NCBI GenBank assembly: GCA_951799405.1
Contig: OX637359.1
Location: 306,201-370,200, forward strand
DNA: 64,000 bases
Source: Agapetus fuscipes
Lineage: Eukaryota; Arthropoda; Insecta; Trichoptera; Glossosomatidae
Reading direction: 5' to 3'
The translations under genes and the position numbers were made by a program. The notes under the pieces were generated by a model. The model worked only from the letters and a program-made list of their open reading frames with translations. It was not told where the DNA came from and ran no database searches. Shown one piece after another: positions 41,671-53,574 of the stretch. Numbering within the stretch: position 1 is the first letter of the stretch; each line of letters opens with the position of its first letter.

Positions 41671-42790
41671 GCGCCTTCACAAGTGTTCTAGACCCCCAAT
41701 GCTCAACAACTCGTGCCCCTCACGTAAACGTACCCGCGTATCTGCAAAAGCTCATTAAAGACACTGCCGGGTTCCTAAGGAAAAGTCAAACTGGTATTTG
41801 GTCATTGGTTGTTCAGGGCATTATTCCCGCCTGCTGAGACAAAGTTCAAATTTGTCCACTTACATTTACCAGTTACGAAACTTCAAGAAAAAGTTGTTGC
41901 CGTACTTGATTTTGTGGAAAAAAAGATCTTGCAGTAGATTTTAACTGAATAATATCTTCAGCATGCATATAATTATGTACTAATAGATATTGTCAATGTA
42001 TGAATAATCGGTCTTCCAGAAACTGGAAAATCCACGTATTAGCCTATCCATTCTTAAAGTGCTGTGCACGTCCCTGGCGTTTATCTTGATAGTAGAGGAT
42101 AAATGCCCCCTTTACGCAATCAAGGTTTTGCAGATACAATAGTTGGAGTAACGTCAGAAGGGCTGAAATACAGGAGAAGCTTCATCATAAAGGAAATGTC
42201 ATTGGGATTGTGAGAAAATCAACCTTGATACATTGTTCACTTATCAAAGTTGGTGAAAATTCTTTTAACGTCAATACGTTAAAAGAATTTTCACAATAAG
42301 AAGAAGAAGAGCACAATATTAGTGAAGTTACTCTATATTGTATGTGATGCCGTCTCGCGACAAGTGTAACAACTTCCTGTTAGACTAAGGTCGGGTTATT
42401 TCAACGTTTGCTTGTGTGACTTTAAATTGATAAAAAAAACTATTCACACGATTGACATAAGAGCGTCCTTTTTATTCATTGGAAATTCACTATGATAACG
42501 TTGAAAATACTGGACCTAAGAGGCCAATATAAAAAAATGCATTTTGTGTATCCATGGGACTCTCATTATGACCCTGTTAATTTTTCTCATTGCTCATTTA
42601 ATGTTGTTTTCAATAATGGAGTTAACTTAGTATGGAAAAAGCTTTGACAATCCTGCAGCGGCCATTTCACACTCCTAGAGTTCTACGGCGACAGGAAGTG
42701 TCTGCCCCTGTGCGCCCTGTGCCCTTCCATCAAATCATCCTAAAGTATAACTCAAATCAGACTTGTTGGAAAAACAAGTTTCCTAAAAAT
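41671..42790. other. 3' flank of the main gene
   Basis: ATTAAA at 41754-41759 and AATAAA at 42788-42793 are candidate polyadenylation signals; I cannot choose between them. No other coding sequence seen. Confidence 0.35.
42253..42294. repeat. Perfect 19-bp hairpin, 4-nt loop
   Basis: GTGAAAATTCTTTTAACGT, loop CAAT, exact reverse complement. Confidence 0.9.
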
Positions 42791-42990
42791 AAAATAATGG
42801 GCAGAGTATGAAAATAAAACATTAAGCTATTTTTCTTTTTAACAATGTATACTTAACATCTTCTTCCTTTATTGTTTTCTATCTTACTTTTCTCTTTTTA
42901 ATTTTTGTACCTAAAACCGTTACAATTTTTAATGGTTTGGGTATTTAACACTGAAAATTCAATATTATTATTTATTTCAAAGAAAAAACA
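42410..42990. repeat. Dispersed repeat shared with 61070-61290
   Basis: TGTGACTTTAAA, a diverged ACGATTGACATAAGAGCGTC and ATTTAACACTGAAAATTCAA occur in the same order near 61075-61265. Borders unclear. Confidence 0.45.
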
Positions 42991-43659
42991 AGTTATTCCT
43001 TACTTGTTATACACATTTTATTTTGACTATTTTTCATGTAAAAAAATTACAAACTTTTTCGGTCACCAGACCATCAGGTGTACCTACCCCGAGTATAAAA
43101 CATTTACTGATATGAACTCCCCTCGATTGCGTAAATCGAGAATGTGTAAAATATAAGGCGGCACTTCTAGTGAGTGATTTACTTTTTTATATGTTTTTTC
43201 GATTAACGCAATTGAGAGGAGTTTACGCCACACTTTTCACTTGGGGTTTAGATAAAAACAGTTAAAACGAAACAGTTTTTGTCTTTGAAATATTTATTTT
43301 TAGTTTAAAAAACCTAAAAAAACACACTCAATATATGGAAAGCTATATCATGAACCACCTGGTATAGGTGCCTGTCCTAAGCTATCGAAAATAAATCAGG
43401 CAGTATGATGAAATATGCTTTATTGTAAAAACTAATGAAGACTTTAAGCCATAACCAAAGAAATCTCTGCTTCTTATTGATGCCGCTTTGAAGATCTTTC
43501 CCTTTTCGTACTTACATTTGATTCTATTCATTACTTAACTAAGTATTAATCGATTGATTGATAATATTAGTTTGTATAAAGTTGCCATCTAAGTAAACTG
43601 TACCTCGGATTGAACCTTTACATTACACTCAACTTCCCTTGCCATCGAGTACTAAACAA
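42991..43659. other. Intergenic, nothing recognised
   Basis: AT-rich, no supported feature. Confidence 0.35.
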
Positions 43660-43990
43660 GTTTCTTAAATTTCGTTGCTCAATTAGTAGAATGCTTGCGT
43701 TCCTTGCGAGAGGGCCAGGCTTCGATCCCCACCAAGAGCGCCAGATATGGTTTACCGTTTCTGTTTTGATTTCAAACAGAAACGGCAAGGTATTCTCAGC
43801 CTTCACACCGAAAAAGAATCAGGTGCCATGGGAGTTAGGATACCCTCTTTTCGACTGAAGTTGTTGGGGTATGGTTGGCTTCTTACCTGTGAAAATAAAT
43901 AGGTCCTGAATGTTGCATGCGACCCCTACGAAGCCTCGGTAATACGATGCACTATGTCATGTGCAGTTTAGTTGCCTTGCGTTTTTCCTG
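43660..43990 (+). mobile_element. SINE-B copy, diverged
   Basis: TTGCTCAATTAGTAGAATGC, GGCTTCGATCCCCACCAAGA, CAGCCTTCACACC and ATGTGCAGTTTAGTTGC. The tRNA head is mutated in both boxes. Confidence 0.8.
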
Positions 43991-44654
43991 TTTCCATATA
44001 TTTTTGTAACAATTATTCGATGGCAAAGGTTTTTAAGTTGTATGTAAAGTCCATAGTTCGGGTATATTAGTTTATTAACTTTTAGTATGTATTTATTACT
44101 TAGAATTATTAAGCCTAGAATATTGTTTGCTCATTTTTACTAATCATAAACAATACTATGGAGTGAGATCGTGAACACAGTGTTACTAATGAAATGTAAT
44201 ATTTATCATAGTTGTTAGCGCTAGGTATAGTGATGTAACTGAATACTTTACAATAAATTAAAGTTGTGGCCTTAAACATTCCTTAAATGTAAAATAGTTA
44301 CATTCAAATTAATAAAAAAATCGAGTAGCGTGCATTAAATTGATGATTCTTACATGTGTTTATGTAAAAAAATATCACGACTTTAATATTAAAAAAATAT
44401 ATCAAAATATTCGACTTTAATACGTAATTTAATAAATTAGAACTCTTTATATTAGAATTCTATCATAAAAACACTCTAATCTCATACTGAACCTCGTTTA
44501 TGAAAAAAATTGCAGAGTTTTCAGTTTCATTTGTAAGTACACTTGCAGCATGTGAAAGTGTTCTTATTGTGAATTTGCATAGTGTATGAACCTCAAATAT
44601 TAATATTATCTCTGCATGTTTTTTTAATAGATAAAATATTTTTGCATTTTCTAT
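43991..44654. other. Intergenic, nothing recognised
   Basis: AT-rich, no supported feature. Confidence 0.35.
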
Positions 44655-44956
44655 CATACACACTCTTCATACACCCTCTTCATACACACTCTTCATACAC
44701 ACTCTTCATACACACTCTTCATACACACTCTTCATACACACTCTTCATACACACTCTTCATACACACTCTTCATACACACTCTTCATACACACTCTTCAT
44801 ACACACTCTTCATACACACTCTTCATACACACTCTTCATACACACTCTTCATACACACTCTTCATACACACTCTTCATACACACTCTTCATACACACTCT
44901 TCATACACACTCTTCATACACACTCTTCATACACACTCTTCATACACACTCTTCAG
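44655..44956. repeat. 13-bp minisatellite, about 23 copies
   Basis: Unit CACACTCTTCATA, nearly invariant; the second copy has ACACCCTCTTCAT. It creates a false open frame repeating YTLFIHTLHTHSS. Confidence 0.97.
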
Positions 44957-45209
44957 ACGGGGTTTGTTAACCTGTCATACAAATAAAACATTTCACCTCA
45001 GAGAATCTCTACGTTTTTAATAGAATAATATTCCTTGCATTTACTTAATAATACATAAAATATATCGTCCCTTATCTCTTACATAGAAGATCTGAAAAAT
45101 ATCTTTATTTAAAAAGTCTTAGTACTAAAATAAATTAGAAAGTTTGTCATGTGAGCAGCTATATTTATTATTTTTATAGTTGTAATATTGTTATTTATTT
45201 GTTGGACTC
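44957..45209. other. Intergenic AT-rich spacer
   Basis: Nothing recognised. Confidence 0.35.
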
Positions 45210-45400
45210 GGCACATGAATTGATGCAGACCAACTTGTGACGTCACTTGGCCGGATTTCTAGGAATGACGTAAACGCATATTTTTGTTATTGGTTGCTAA
45301 AGCTCGTAGCCCTGTACAAGTGTGACGTTTGCATCGGAGAAAAAAGTTCAAATTTCAAAAGTGTGCGGAGTCCATTGCTATCCATTGTAAATCTATATCG
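45210..45400 (+). repeat. CGTTTGCC/GAGAAAAA dispersed repeat
   Basis: Shares TTTTTGTTATTGGTTGCTAA, CCTGTACAAGTGTGACGTTTG and GGAGAAAAAA with 45945-46105. Confidence 0.6.
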
Positions 45401-45944
45401 CTACCTTAAAGCTAAAACTGAATAAGTGCTTATTCACTGATTTTAAAAATCGTGGATATTTTTTTATCGGGTGAAACTTCTTATACTGCTCGTATGTGAA
45501 CTAATTACGTGGAAGTGTTCAGGAAAAACTTTTAAACTACACGTTTTTCACACTTATTTAGTGTTTTCTTTCGCAGGCAATAGGAAAAAGGTGCATTTTT
45601 CTGAGAAACCCATGTCAGCTTCATTTGTCACTTATTCAGTGTTACCTTTAAGGTGTCGATATAGCGTCACTTAGCATAGAAAAATGTCCAACAGATAAAA
45701 TGCAAAGAAATCAGGAAAGACATGTAACCGCTTTAATTTATATTTTGGCAGCATGCAGATGGTCATTTCTAACACTCAAAATCTTACACTTGCAAGATCA
45801 AAATCGTTCTGACTTAGTTATTCAGACCTCCATTACATTACATTAGTAAAAGGCCTCAACGTTTTGGAAACTCCTGCACTTTTCATACTTTTCACTTTTT
45901 CTCGTACGAGGAAATATATTTCAAAATTCTACAAAATCAAAATC
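45401..45944. other. Intergenic, nothing recognised
   Basis: No supported feature. Confidence 0.35.
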
Positions 45945-46105
45945 CATTCAATGAGGTCCGCACGTGCATTGGCATCGACAATATTGTGTCGTCCCGAGGT
46001 CTGGTGGCTAGGGAAAAGGCGTACTAATATTTTGTTATTGGTTGCTAAGGACGACAGTCCCATACAAGACTGACGTTTGCTGGCGGAGAAAAAACCTCAT
46101 TGTTT
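45945..46105 (+). repeat. CGTTTGCC/GAGAAAAA dispersed repeat
   Basis: GTGCATTGGCATCGACAATA, TTTTGTTATTGGTTGCTAAG, CCATACAAGACTGACGTTTG, GGCGGAGAAAA. Best copy in the window with 45210-45400. Confidence 0.6.
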
Positions 46106-46497
46106 CCACATAATATATTTTTTCACATTCTGAGGCGCACATGTGTTGGTGTTCTTCTTTTAATTCTCAATCTTAACTCACTGAATTGCTTAGAGGAGTT
46201 TTTTTATTTGAAAATTATAAGAAAAAAAAAACTTTTCCTACAAGTGTACTTTTAATGAAATTCAATATTTCTTTCAATTGTCAGTAAATTGTAAGTCAGT
46301 TGATTTCAGGAACACAGTGATGTATTTTGAGAATAAAATATAGCATAGCCATATCTTGTAACATAAAAAGTACATACAAATCTTCCAAAATAAGTAGAAA
46401 TTATAAAAGTAATAGAAACTCATAATGTGTAAAGTTCTCACTTCTAGGCCGCAGACGAGGACAGATGAGACATGAGATAGATATAGTAGGCATTTCT
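46106..46497. other. Intergenic, nothing recognised
   Basis: AT-rich, no supported feature. Confidence 0.35.
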
Positions 46498-46745
46498 GTG
46501 GTGAGCGCTGTTTTGTGTGAATCACACTTAAAGAGCCCTCTGCAAGCTTAATCGTCGCTATATAAACGCCTATTTTCAAGCAACACCCAGTTGCTGTAAG
46601 GCTGAACTGGCCTTTGGTAAAGACCCATAAATTTTTCAACTCAGCGAAGAGCAAATTTTTAAAATCATTTTTTTTGTTTTTGCTCAACTGGGAATCGAAA
46701 TCATGACCTCTCGTTTACGATTCCGTAGTGCCAACCGCTAGACTA
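46498..46745 (-). mobile_element. SINE-A copy, diverged
   Basis: GTGAGCGCTGTTTTGTGTG, TTTTCAAGCAACACCCAGTT, CTCAGCGAAGAGCAAATTTT and head GGGAATCGAAATCATGACC. Confidence 0.75.
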
Positions 46746-46799
46746 GTTTTTTTTATGTGAAACAACAGTGGCGTCCTGTCTGATCCGGCCATTTTTTTC

Positions 46800-47070
46800 C
46801 ATCAATGAACTGGTCAGTAGGTTGGTAGAGTGCTTGCATTCCATGCCGAGAGCTTGGGTTCGAACTTCGAATCCCACCACCGAGGGTTTCAGAAATGATT
46901 TCCCGTTTCGGTGTTTATTTCAAACCCAAAATAAAAATACCGACAAGGCAGCCCTCTAGACCCCCTAGGGAGCTCCCCACTTTAACTGAAGTGGTTTGCG
47001 TAAGGCTTACCTGTAAAAGTAATGGTGATAACGCGGCAAGAAGTTGCACTATATGTGTAGCTTTGTTTGC
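46800..47070 (+). mobile_element. SINE-B copy
   Basis: GTCAGTAGGTTGGTAGAGTG, a small duplication in the B-box region (GGGTTCGAACTTCGAATCC), TTTCCCGTTTCGGTGTTTAT and TATATGTGTAGCTTTGTTTG. Confidence 0.8.
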
Positions 47071-47577
47071 ATTTTAATTGAAATGTGTCGTCCATCATGC
47101 CCCCCGTACGGAGCGGGAGATATATTTTGACCCAACATGATTGCTATTTTTTGAGACCCACGTTTGTCCTCGTCTGTTCAAAATAGTCTTAAGACGACCA
47201 ATGGTAAAACAATGTATTAGTGGAGTTAGGGAACCGCCGCAAAACGTCAAACATGTGCCTTCTGTAAGACTGAGGCGAGGAGAAACAGGAATATGTATCT
47301 AACTATCATCATATTATGTAATCATATACAACACTGCAACATGTACTTAATAAAGGATTAGGCAAACGTCACACTAGCTGTGCTCTTCTTGTTTCTGTGA
47401 ACTCCCTACGGAAAACCTTTCTCTGAAGCTTAATTTTTCAGGATCGAAGACTAGATAGAGGTACCTAGAGGTTTGTAAGAAAGTGTTTTTTTTTTAGTTT
47501 AAGGGTGAAGGGATGAATATGATCTTGATGAAACTAAGATGAGAGACAAGATCATCTTCATCATTTTCCCTTTTCCG
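47071..47577. other. Intergenic, nothing recognised
   Basis: No supported feature. Confidence 0.35.
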
Positions 47578-47610
47578 CTGAAGAAGCCCATCGTAGACAT
47601 GGGCGAAACG
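47578..47610 (+). other. Hammerhead-like core motif
   Basis: CTGAAGA-A-GCCCAT...ATGGGC-GAAACG, i.e. CTGANGA, one extra base, a six-pair stem and GAAAC. Same layout as in the 20518 and 61265 foldbacks but with a different stem. Followed by CCAGCTCTTCAAGACCACGG, part of an unidentified dispersed sequence. Confidence 0.4.
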
Positions 47611-49037
47611 TCCGGAAGCTCCAGCTCTTCAAGACCACGGCAACATATCCCGGTAAACATCTCTCTAACATCATCAGCCGGCCGTGTGAGCCTGAAACTC
47701 TTGTTCAATAAATACTTATTCCACAAGTTGATGTTAATATTTCGGAGTGTTAACACACCATCCTCCATAGCTCCACCCTCTATAACTTCCTCCTGAATAC
47801 ACTATGCTAGTTCTGCGGTATTTTGTTTTTGGAAGTTCTCTTGAAAATTGTGTGTTAACACTCTGAAAACTTTGTTTTTATTTTTGCTTTATTAATTTAA
47901 AATAAATCTTCACGATTCACGAGTGAGGATTATCTTGTTATTTCTTTATGTCTGAAAAAGTGGTTGATAAGATTGAATCGAGAGTGGTTTGTCAAGTAGT
48001 GGAGGAGACTGCAGAGGTTCTGGCCACCGTTACAAACCAATATTCCCCGTAAGAAATACCACGCGTAAGCCTGTTTGTTAGTCCCCAGCAAATATGGATT
48101 GTAAAGCAATGATGGGCTTGACACAGGTGCTGGTGATGAAGAATTTGATGATCATTATAACCGTATGTGCGCAAATATTGATCAGCTTCGATACTAATTT
48201 ATTCAGCTTAATAGGCACGTGTATCCAACATATTCAATGTAGGTAAACTAAACTTACGTACAAGGACATAGAAGGAGAGTGGTGAGAGAGTGGTCAGCCT
48301 CTTCCATCTGTGCCTACCATGCGGCGTCTGTTCTGATAAAATATCCTAACTTATACCTCCTCCTCTCGTCACAACAAGGACAACTGGTAGAACGGCTCAC
48401 ATCCATCCATTTGCAGTCGACATCAAAACTATGATAACTTGGTATTTTCACGACTCATTCTTTTGCCAAACTGCCCGTTTGAGGAAAGAGTTAACCGTGT
48501 CTGTGTTCCCATCCCAATTTAATCTGGTCTATTCAAAACCAATATTAATCGCTATTTCCTTATCTTGGTGTCTCAAAACAAAGGCAACACAACACTACTA
48601 CAGGTTTATTTGAAATTGATTGTCAACATTGTTCTTTCTACGGCTTTAGGCAGATTCCGCGCAAGAGCTTTTGTCTGGAGACTATTAGTTTGTGCTAGAT
48701 TTACGCGTGTTTTTACTTCTCATTTTTTGGTTTACGCCTGCTCGTCTGTAAGTTCCTCTTGCCTCTCTCCTGTCATGTGGACTCTCGGCTGTCTCTTCAT
48801 CTTTGCAGCCATTACACACTTATAGACAGATTCTGACCGTTTTTATCTATACGATAATACGGCGCCGGGTCGGGAGTCAGTAGTGTATATGGATGTATGA
48901 AAACTTTCACACGGTTTGTCCGGTGATCCATAGACTATTCGGTCAGAATGCGTTGTATCTGAAAAGGTTCTTTATATATTTCTCCTGGTCAACGTCTGCC
49001 AGATGGTTTATCTTGCATATGCAATTATACATGTAGG
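47611..49037. other. Intergenic; one diverged repeat
   Basis: 48375-48520 matches 12125-12210 in part. The rest is unrecognised; frames at 48565-48825 lack domains. Confidence 0.35.
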
Positions 49038-49605
49038 TGTTCATTGAACCAAACGACTGAACTGCAAAAGAGGATCTCTCTAGGATGGGCGGCATATGGC
49101 AATCTTAAGAAGTTCTTCACCAGCAACATCCCCCAATGCCTGAAACGGAAAATGTACGACCAGTGTGTCCTGCCAGTTATGACTTACGGAGCAGAGACAC
49201 TAACTCTCACCAAATTGACTATCAGGAAACTCCGTGTAGCACAACGAAAGCACGAAAGAGCTATGCTACACATAATACTGTCAGATCGGATACGAAATAC
49301 CGAAATACATAGAAGATCGTGAGTTACTGACATAGTCAAATGAGTGGCAAAGCAGAAGTGGTCGCGGGCAGGGCATGTTGCCAGATTGAGCGAGCAAAAA
49401 TGGACGAAAAGAGTGGTAGAATGGAGACCTCGTGAAGACAAAAGAACTATAGGAAGCCTCTTACAAGATGGTCAGATGATATTAAAAGAGTTGCTGGGGA
49501 CTGGATGCAGAGAGCCCAGGACAGAGACGCCTGGAGAGGATATGGGGGAGGCCTATGTCCAGCAGTGGACAAGAAGTGGCTTACTAAGTAAGTAAGTACC
49601 TAGCA
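49038..49605 (+). pseudogene. RTE/BovB-type LINE ORF C-terminal fragment
   Basis: ELQKRISLGWAAYGNLKKFF, CLKRKMYDQCVLPVMTYGAE, then past a stop SRAGHVARLSEQKWTKRVVE, RPREDKRTIG and GEAYVQQWTRSG. This is the typical C-terminus of BovB-like RTE proteins, a different lineage from the RTE with NT260. One stop (RRS-stop, 49320), a second stop (VK-stop) and a frame change break it. It ends in a (TAAG)n-like tail (AAGTAAGTAAGTA), as in RTE elements. Confidence 0.85.
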
Positions 49606-50307
49606 ATTATACAATGTATGGATGTCTTTAACTTTTTTTAATGATTCTGATTGCCCTAGTTTTCTAGTTCACATTTATGCTTACCGCGTATTCTGTGCTA
49701 TCCTGTCACGATAAAAAGTGTTTTTAATAAATGTGCGGAACAATGAGGTTCACGCACATGTCAATAAATCTTAACAATGCGCTGCTCTGTTGACATCAAG
49801 GCCGTGCACAGCAAATATTTAATACGCCCGCTGTAAAATAGCTCCAGTCTAATGTGGTGTCGCTGGAGCCGAATCAGAGTTGCTTATTTCTCATTAGATT
49901 ATTAGAAAGAAATATCGAGTTCACTTTTTGCAGCTGAATAACTATGGAACTTAGAAAAAAGCCGATCAAGGAGATCAGGAAGGGCAAATATACGATGGAT
50001 TGTTGTCTGGTGGTGTCACCGCAGCTGCAGCCAAGGCAGACACACTAGGCTGGAGAGCAAAGCTGATGGACAGGCGGGAGTGGAGGAGAATCCTGGATTC
50101 AGACAAGGCCATCCAAGGCTGTCGAGCTCGTGTGATGATGATGAACTATTAAGCATCTTGTCCACTGTTACGCTGAAATACGAGGACCTACATAAGAAAA
50201 TTCATGGGTTTGATTCCCATAAATTGGAAATGGGTTGAGAAAAATAATATTAAAATCGGTTGAGGCGTTTAATCAATTTTATTATAAGTATAATAATAAT
50301 AATATTA
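49606..50307. other. Intergenic; possible LINE debris
   Basis: 49985-50155 reads ADTLGWRAKLMDRREWRRIL, which resembles the last helix of some RTE-type proteins (R.W...). Weak; the remainder is unrecognised. Confidence 0.3.
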
Positions 50308-50597
50308 GGATGATTTATTTGGTGAGCGCTGTTTTTGTGTGTATCACACCTCAAGAGCCCTCTGCGAGCTTGGTCGTCTCTGTAGAAAGCGCCAATTCTC
50401 AAGCAAGACGCAGTTGTTGTAAGGTTGGATGGACCTTCCAGTGACCGGTCTTTGGTAAAGGTTTATGAATTTTTTAACTCAGCGAAGAGCACATTCGAAA
50501 TATAAATGGTATATTTTTGTGCTCCGCCGAGATCCGAATCCACAACCTTCCATTTACGAGTCCGAAGTGCTGCTACTGGACTACGAACCGGTCCGAG
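50308..50597 (-). mobile_element. SINE-A copy joined to 5S-derived sequence
   Basis: GGATGATTTATTTGGTGAGC, TCACACCTCAAGAGCCCTC, CTCAGCGAAGAGCACATTCG, reversed head GAGATCCGAATCCACAACC ... GACTACGAACCGGTCC. Its head end touches the 5S-like sequence at 50598. Confidence 0.85.
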
Positions 50598-50714
50598 ATG
50601 CCAACGACACGCGGTGTACCTGAGCGGTAACCCATCCAAGTACTATCCGCGCCCAATGTTGCTTAACTTCGGTGATCTATGGGAACCGGTGCTTTCAACA
50701 TGGTAACGTCGTTG
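50598..50714 (-). pseudogene. 5S rRNA-derived sequence
   Basis: Reverse strand shows hallmark 5S segments: CACCGGTTCCCATAGATCAC (usual ...CGUCCGAUCAC), CGAAGTTAAGCAACATTGGG (box A), GCGCGGATAGTACTTGGATG (intermediate element) and CACCGCGTGTCGTTGGCA (3' end). Box C is altered (GGTTACCGCTCAGGTACACC for GGTGACCGCCTGGGAACACC). Length about 117 nt, near full size. It is probably a pseudogene or a SINE head; adjoining SINE-A tRNA head supports a composite. Confidence 0.8.
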
Positions 50715-51568
50715 ATTAGTATATAAGGTAGGTACTTACAATTATGAAGCGACCATTCAGTTTTAATAAGGCCACCTTAAGATGCAAACGGTTTGCCTGC
50801 GAAACCGGTCATGCAACTATACCTACAAAGTAATCTAAAACAAAGTATGTTTTATTTTTATGTTGTGAGATGAAATATTACAAAAAAAAAATGCCTTTAC
50901 AAGTAATGAAATTTATCTTAAACATCTGAGTCTGCGCAGATGTGCTCCCCATCTCATGAGTTCTATGGATGGAGGAGGTAAACAAGCGGAGAGACTATTG
51001 TAATATGTGCGGACTTCCGGTGCAGCGGAAGGCCCGCGGCAAGACGCTCCAATAACCTGACAGCGCTGACAAACAAGATGGAAGTTCCTGCTTCATGCAT
51101 CCGGAGTAGGAGGGCAGGCAGGGAGGGCGGGACTCGCATGTGAACCAAGGGAACAGACTCGGTCTTCTTAACTAGCGGACCCAATGAAAGTCAGAGCACT
51201 CAAAAATGAAAGACCGACCCGTTGTTTGCTGGTTCTCGGAAACGGAAGGCTGGGAATCCAGAGTTCAGCTTAGCAGAGCACAAATAAAGTAGCTACCTAT
51301 TCTTTGATTCTATAATATTGTTATTGATATTGATCACTAAAGATTCACAGAACCTCAGCCTAAATTTAGATGTAATCAAGTATTATTCTCACGTGTTCCT
51401 GACCATACGAGACGCCTCTAGAATGGATGTTTCCAGAGAGTGCGAGAAGTACAAGGTACATAATATCGAACCCTTACGTCGACACACACATATACGAGTA
51501 TAAAGCCAGTAAATATACCTAGACACTCATCACAAAAACACGCAGGCATGAACTTATACATTCGTAAG
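50715..51568. other. Intergenic, nothing recognised
   Basis: 50990-51190 is GC-richer without a recognised frame. 50783-50815 contains GCAAACGGTTTGCCTGCGAAACCGG, split here into GCAAAC/GTTTGC stem and GAAACCGG, loosely like the hammerhead-like motif. Confidence 0.3.
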
Positions 51569-51816
51569 AATATAATCTAATTTAAGTTGCAAATATATGT
51601 AACATTAAAGATTCACATTATATGCATTTTCACAAACAGACACGTATAAGTTCGCACTTAAACATGTGGACCTACAATATGAAAACCCGAATCTCAAAGG
51701 AACATACACCCTGCAAATCCTGCCGTTCTTCCCTGAAACAGGGGTGACATGGGCAAAGTGAACCATTTTCTACAGCATGGGTGGTCAGCCGCATACCAAC
51801 CTATAAGTCAAGGAAC
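51569..51816 (-). mobile_element. NT260 copy
   Basis: ATAATCTAATTTAAGTTGC to CCTATAAGTCAAGGAA; complete. Confidence 0.85.
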
Positions 51817-52014
51817 TGATGGTTTTTACATATAAAAAAAATGGATGATAATAGCTTGACGTAAAGTAACTACAGAGGAAATTTACTGGGAGTAATTGAG
51901 GGAAGACGAGCTTCAGGTCGTAGATAACATCTTGGTTGAAGAACCTGAGACAGGGATTCGGCAGAAACACAAGATCTCTCTTTCGCGCCGCAGTATGTAA
52001 GGTGTACATCACTA

Positions 52015-52261
52015 TGATCTAATCTAAGTTGCAAAGATATGTTACATTGGAGATTCACATTACATGCATTCTCACAACCAGACACGTACAAGTTCGCGCT
52101 TGCACATGCCTCATGTTAGCCTACAACATAAAAACCAATCTCAAATGGACATACACCCTGCAACTCTTGCCGTCCTTCCCTGTAACAGGGTTGACATTGG
52201 CAAAGTGAACCATTTTTACAGGCTGGGTGTTCAGCCGCATACCAACCTATAAGTCAAGGAA
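52015..52261 (-). mobile_element. NT260 copy
   Basis: GATCTAATCTAAGTTGCAAA to CCTATAAGTCAAGGAA; complete, close to the RTE-linked variant. Confidence 0.85.
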
Positions 52262-52436
52262 TGATCGCCGATATCCACTGAAGAAGCACAGGAAGAAGAA
52301 GAAGAGGCAAAAGGAGAAGGGTAAGACCTTGATGAAATAATTACATGAAATTATGAACATTTGTGATAGACAGAGTGAAGGTAAAAGAAGGAATGGTAAA
52401 AAAAGTAACGGATGTGAATGAAATGAAAGGAGTATA

Positions 52437-52785
52437 TCGCACGTTTAATCATAAAGAGAAATAACTCAAAAATTGGGAAAATCGAGATTTTGTAATAAAA
52501 CACAAGAACAATGCGAGAAGAATAGGTAAAATGCGACCGCCGTTCAATTTGGACGAATATGACCGAGATATAACATCGGCCGCCTTTTTCATCCCATACA
52601 AGTTGTAGGTACTACTAGTTGTCTGAACTTCCAACGTGATTTTTTTTTTTTTTTTTATTAGACAAACAAACAGTTATACATGTAATATATGGGATAAACA
52701 ACATAGTTATACAATTTCAAAAACCAGCAAAGATTCCCAACATTCTTATTTTTAGAGTTGTTGCTCTTTATGATTAAGCGTGCGA
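52437..52785. mobile_element. TA-flanked MITE, interrupted
   Basis: Ends TCGCACGTTTAATCATAAAG and its reverse CTTTATGATTAAGCGTGCGA, with TA on each side. Internal sequence matches 57586-57834 in inverted order (ATTGGGAAAATCGAGATTTT, CGCCTTTTTCATCCCATAC). About 100 bp of AT-rich sequence starting with a T-tract at 52643 is inserted. Confidence 0.75.
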
Positions 52786-52789
52786 TATC

Positions 52790-52925
52790 TAAATCTAAGC
52801 TTTTTGCAGCTATATCATTTAAGATTAATATTAAACGCATTCCCAAAAGCAGACATGTATAAGTTCGCGCTAACACATGCCGCATGTGGACCAACAATAT
52901 AGAAACCCAATCTTAAATGAAATAG
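52790..52925 (-). mobile_element. NT260 part, split by unknown insert
   Basis: ATCTAAGCTTTTTGCAGC, AAGTTCGCGCTAACACATGC, CCCAATCTTAAATGAA; continues at 53208 after a ~280-bp unrelated insertion. Confidence 0.65.
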
Positions 52926-53207
52926 AGTATATCAGGTTGGAATAAGTGAAGGAGACTCTGCAGAGGTTCTGATCACCCCTTGTGGAACGCGACAACGCAA
53001 CACATCTGCCTTTACGCGATTACCACAGGACTATCAAGCTGTACATCAGCCGGGGCTTGCTGGGAACAGGCGCTTTCTCTAGCAACGCTCATCAAATACA
53101 TCATCATATTCAGTTCGATTAGCCTATCACATATTATTTGTACACATTTACTTCCACACCTTGTTCTACCTAAAATCACATTTAATCCATAATTATTTTA
53201 TTCCAAG

Positions 53208-53265
53208 TGTACTACACCATTTTCTACAGCACGGATGACCGCTCTCACACCAACCTATTAGTGGA
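53208..53265 (-). mobile_element. NT260 5' part
   Basis: CACCATTTTCTACAGCACGG, TCACACCAACCTATTAGTGG. Confidence 0.6.
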
Positions 53266-53574
53266 ATATTTTCATGAATTTTAAATCATGCAACTGGCAC
53301 AAGGGATGTTTATATTCCCATCATATTATTCATAAAGCAATTCATCGCACCCTCCGCTCCCCGCGCGTCACTCCCCTCCAGGGGCGCATCCAGAATACCG
53401 GGGCCCTAACACTCCAGAAAATATTGTTGCTTTTCTAGAATAAAAACGCAGAAACGATTTACGAGTATATTTATAATTTTTAACTATTGTATACAATTCC
53501 ATTTAAAGTTTTGTGACTTCACCATCACCCACACTGACGTACCTACCTACCTGGGCCTTTTTTTTCACAGGTAA

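Noticed and set aside
44582..44986. 134-codon frame repeating YTLFIHTLHTHSS
   Set aside because: Created by the 13-bp minisatellite; no flanking coding signals.
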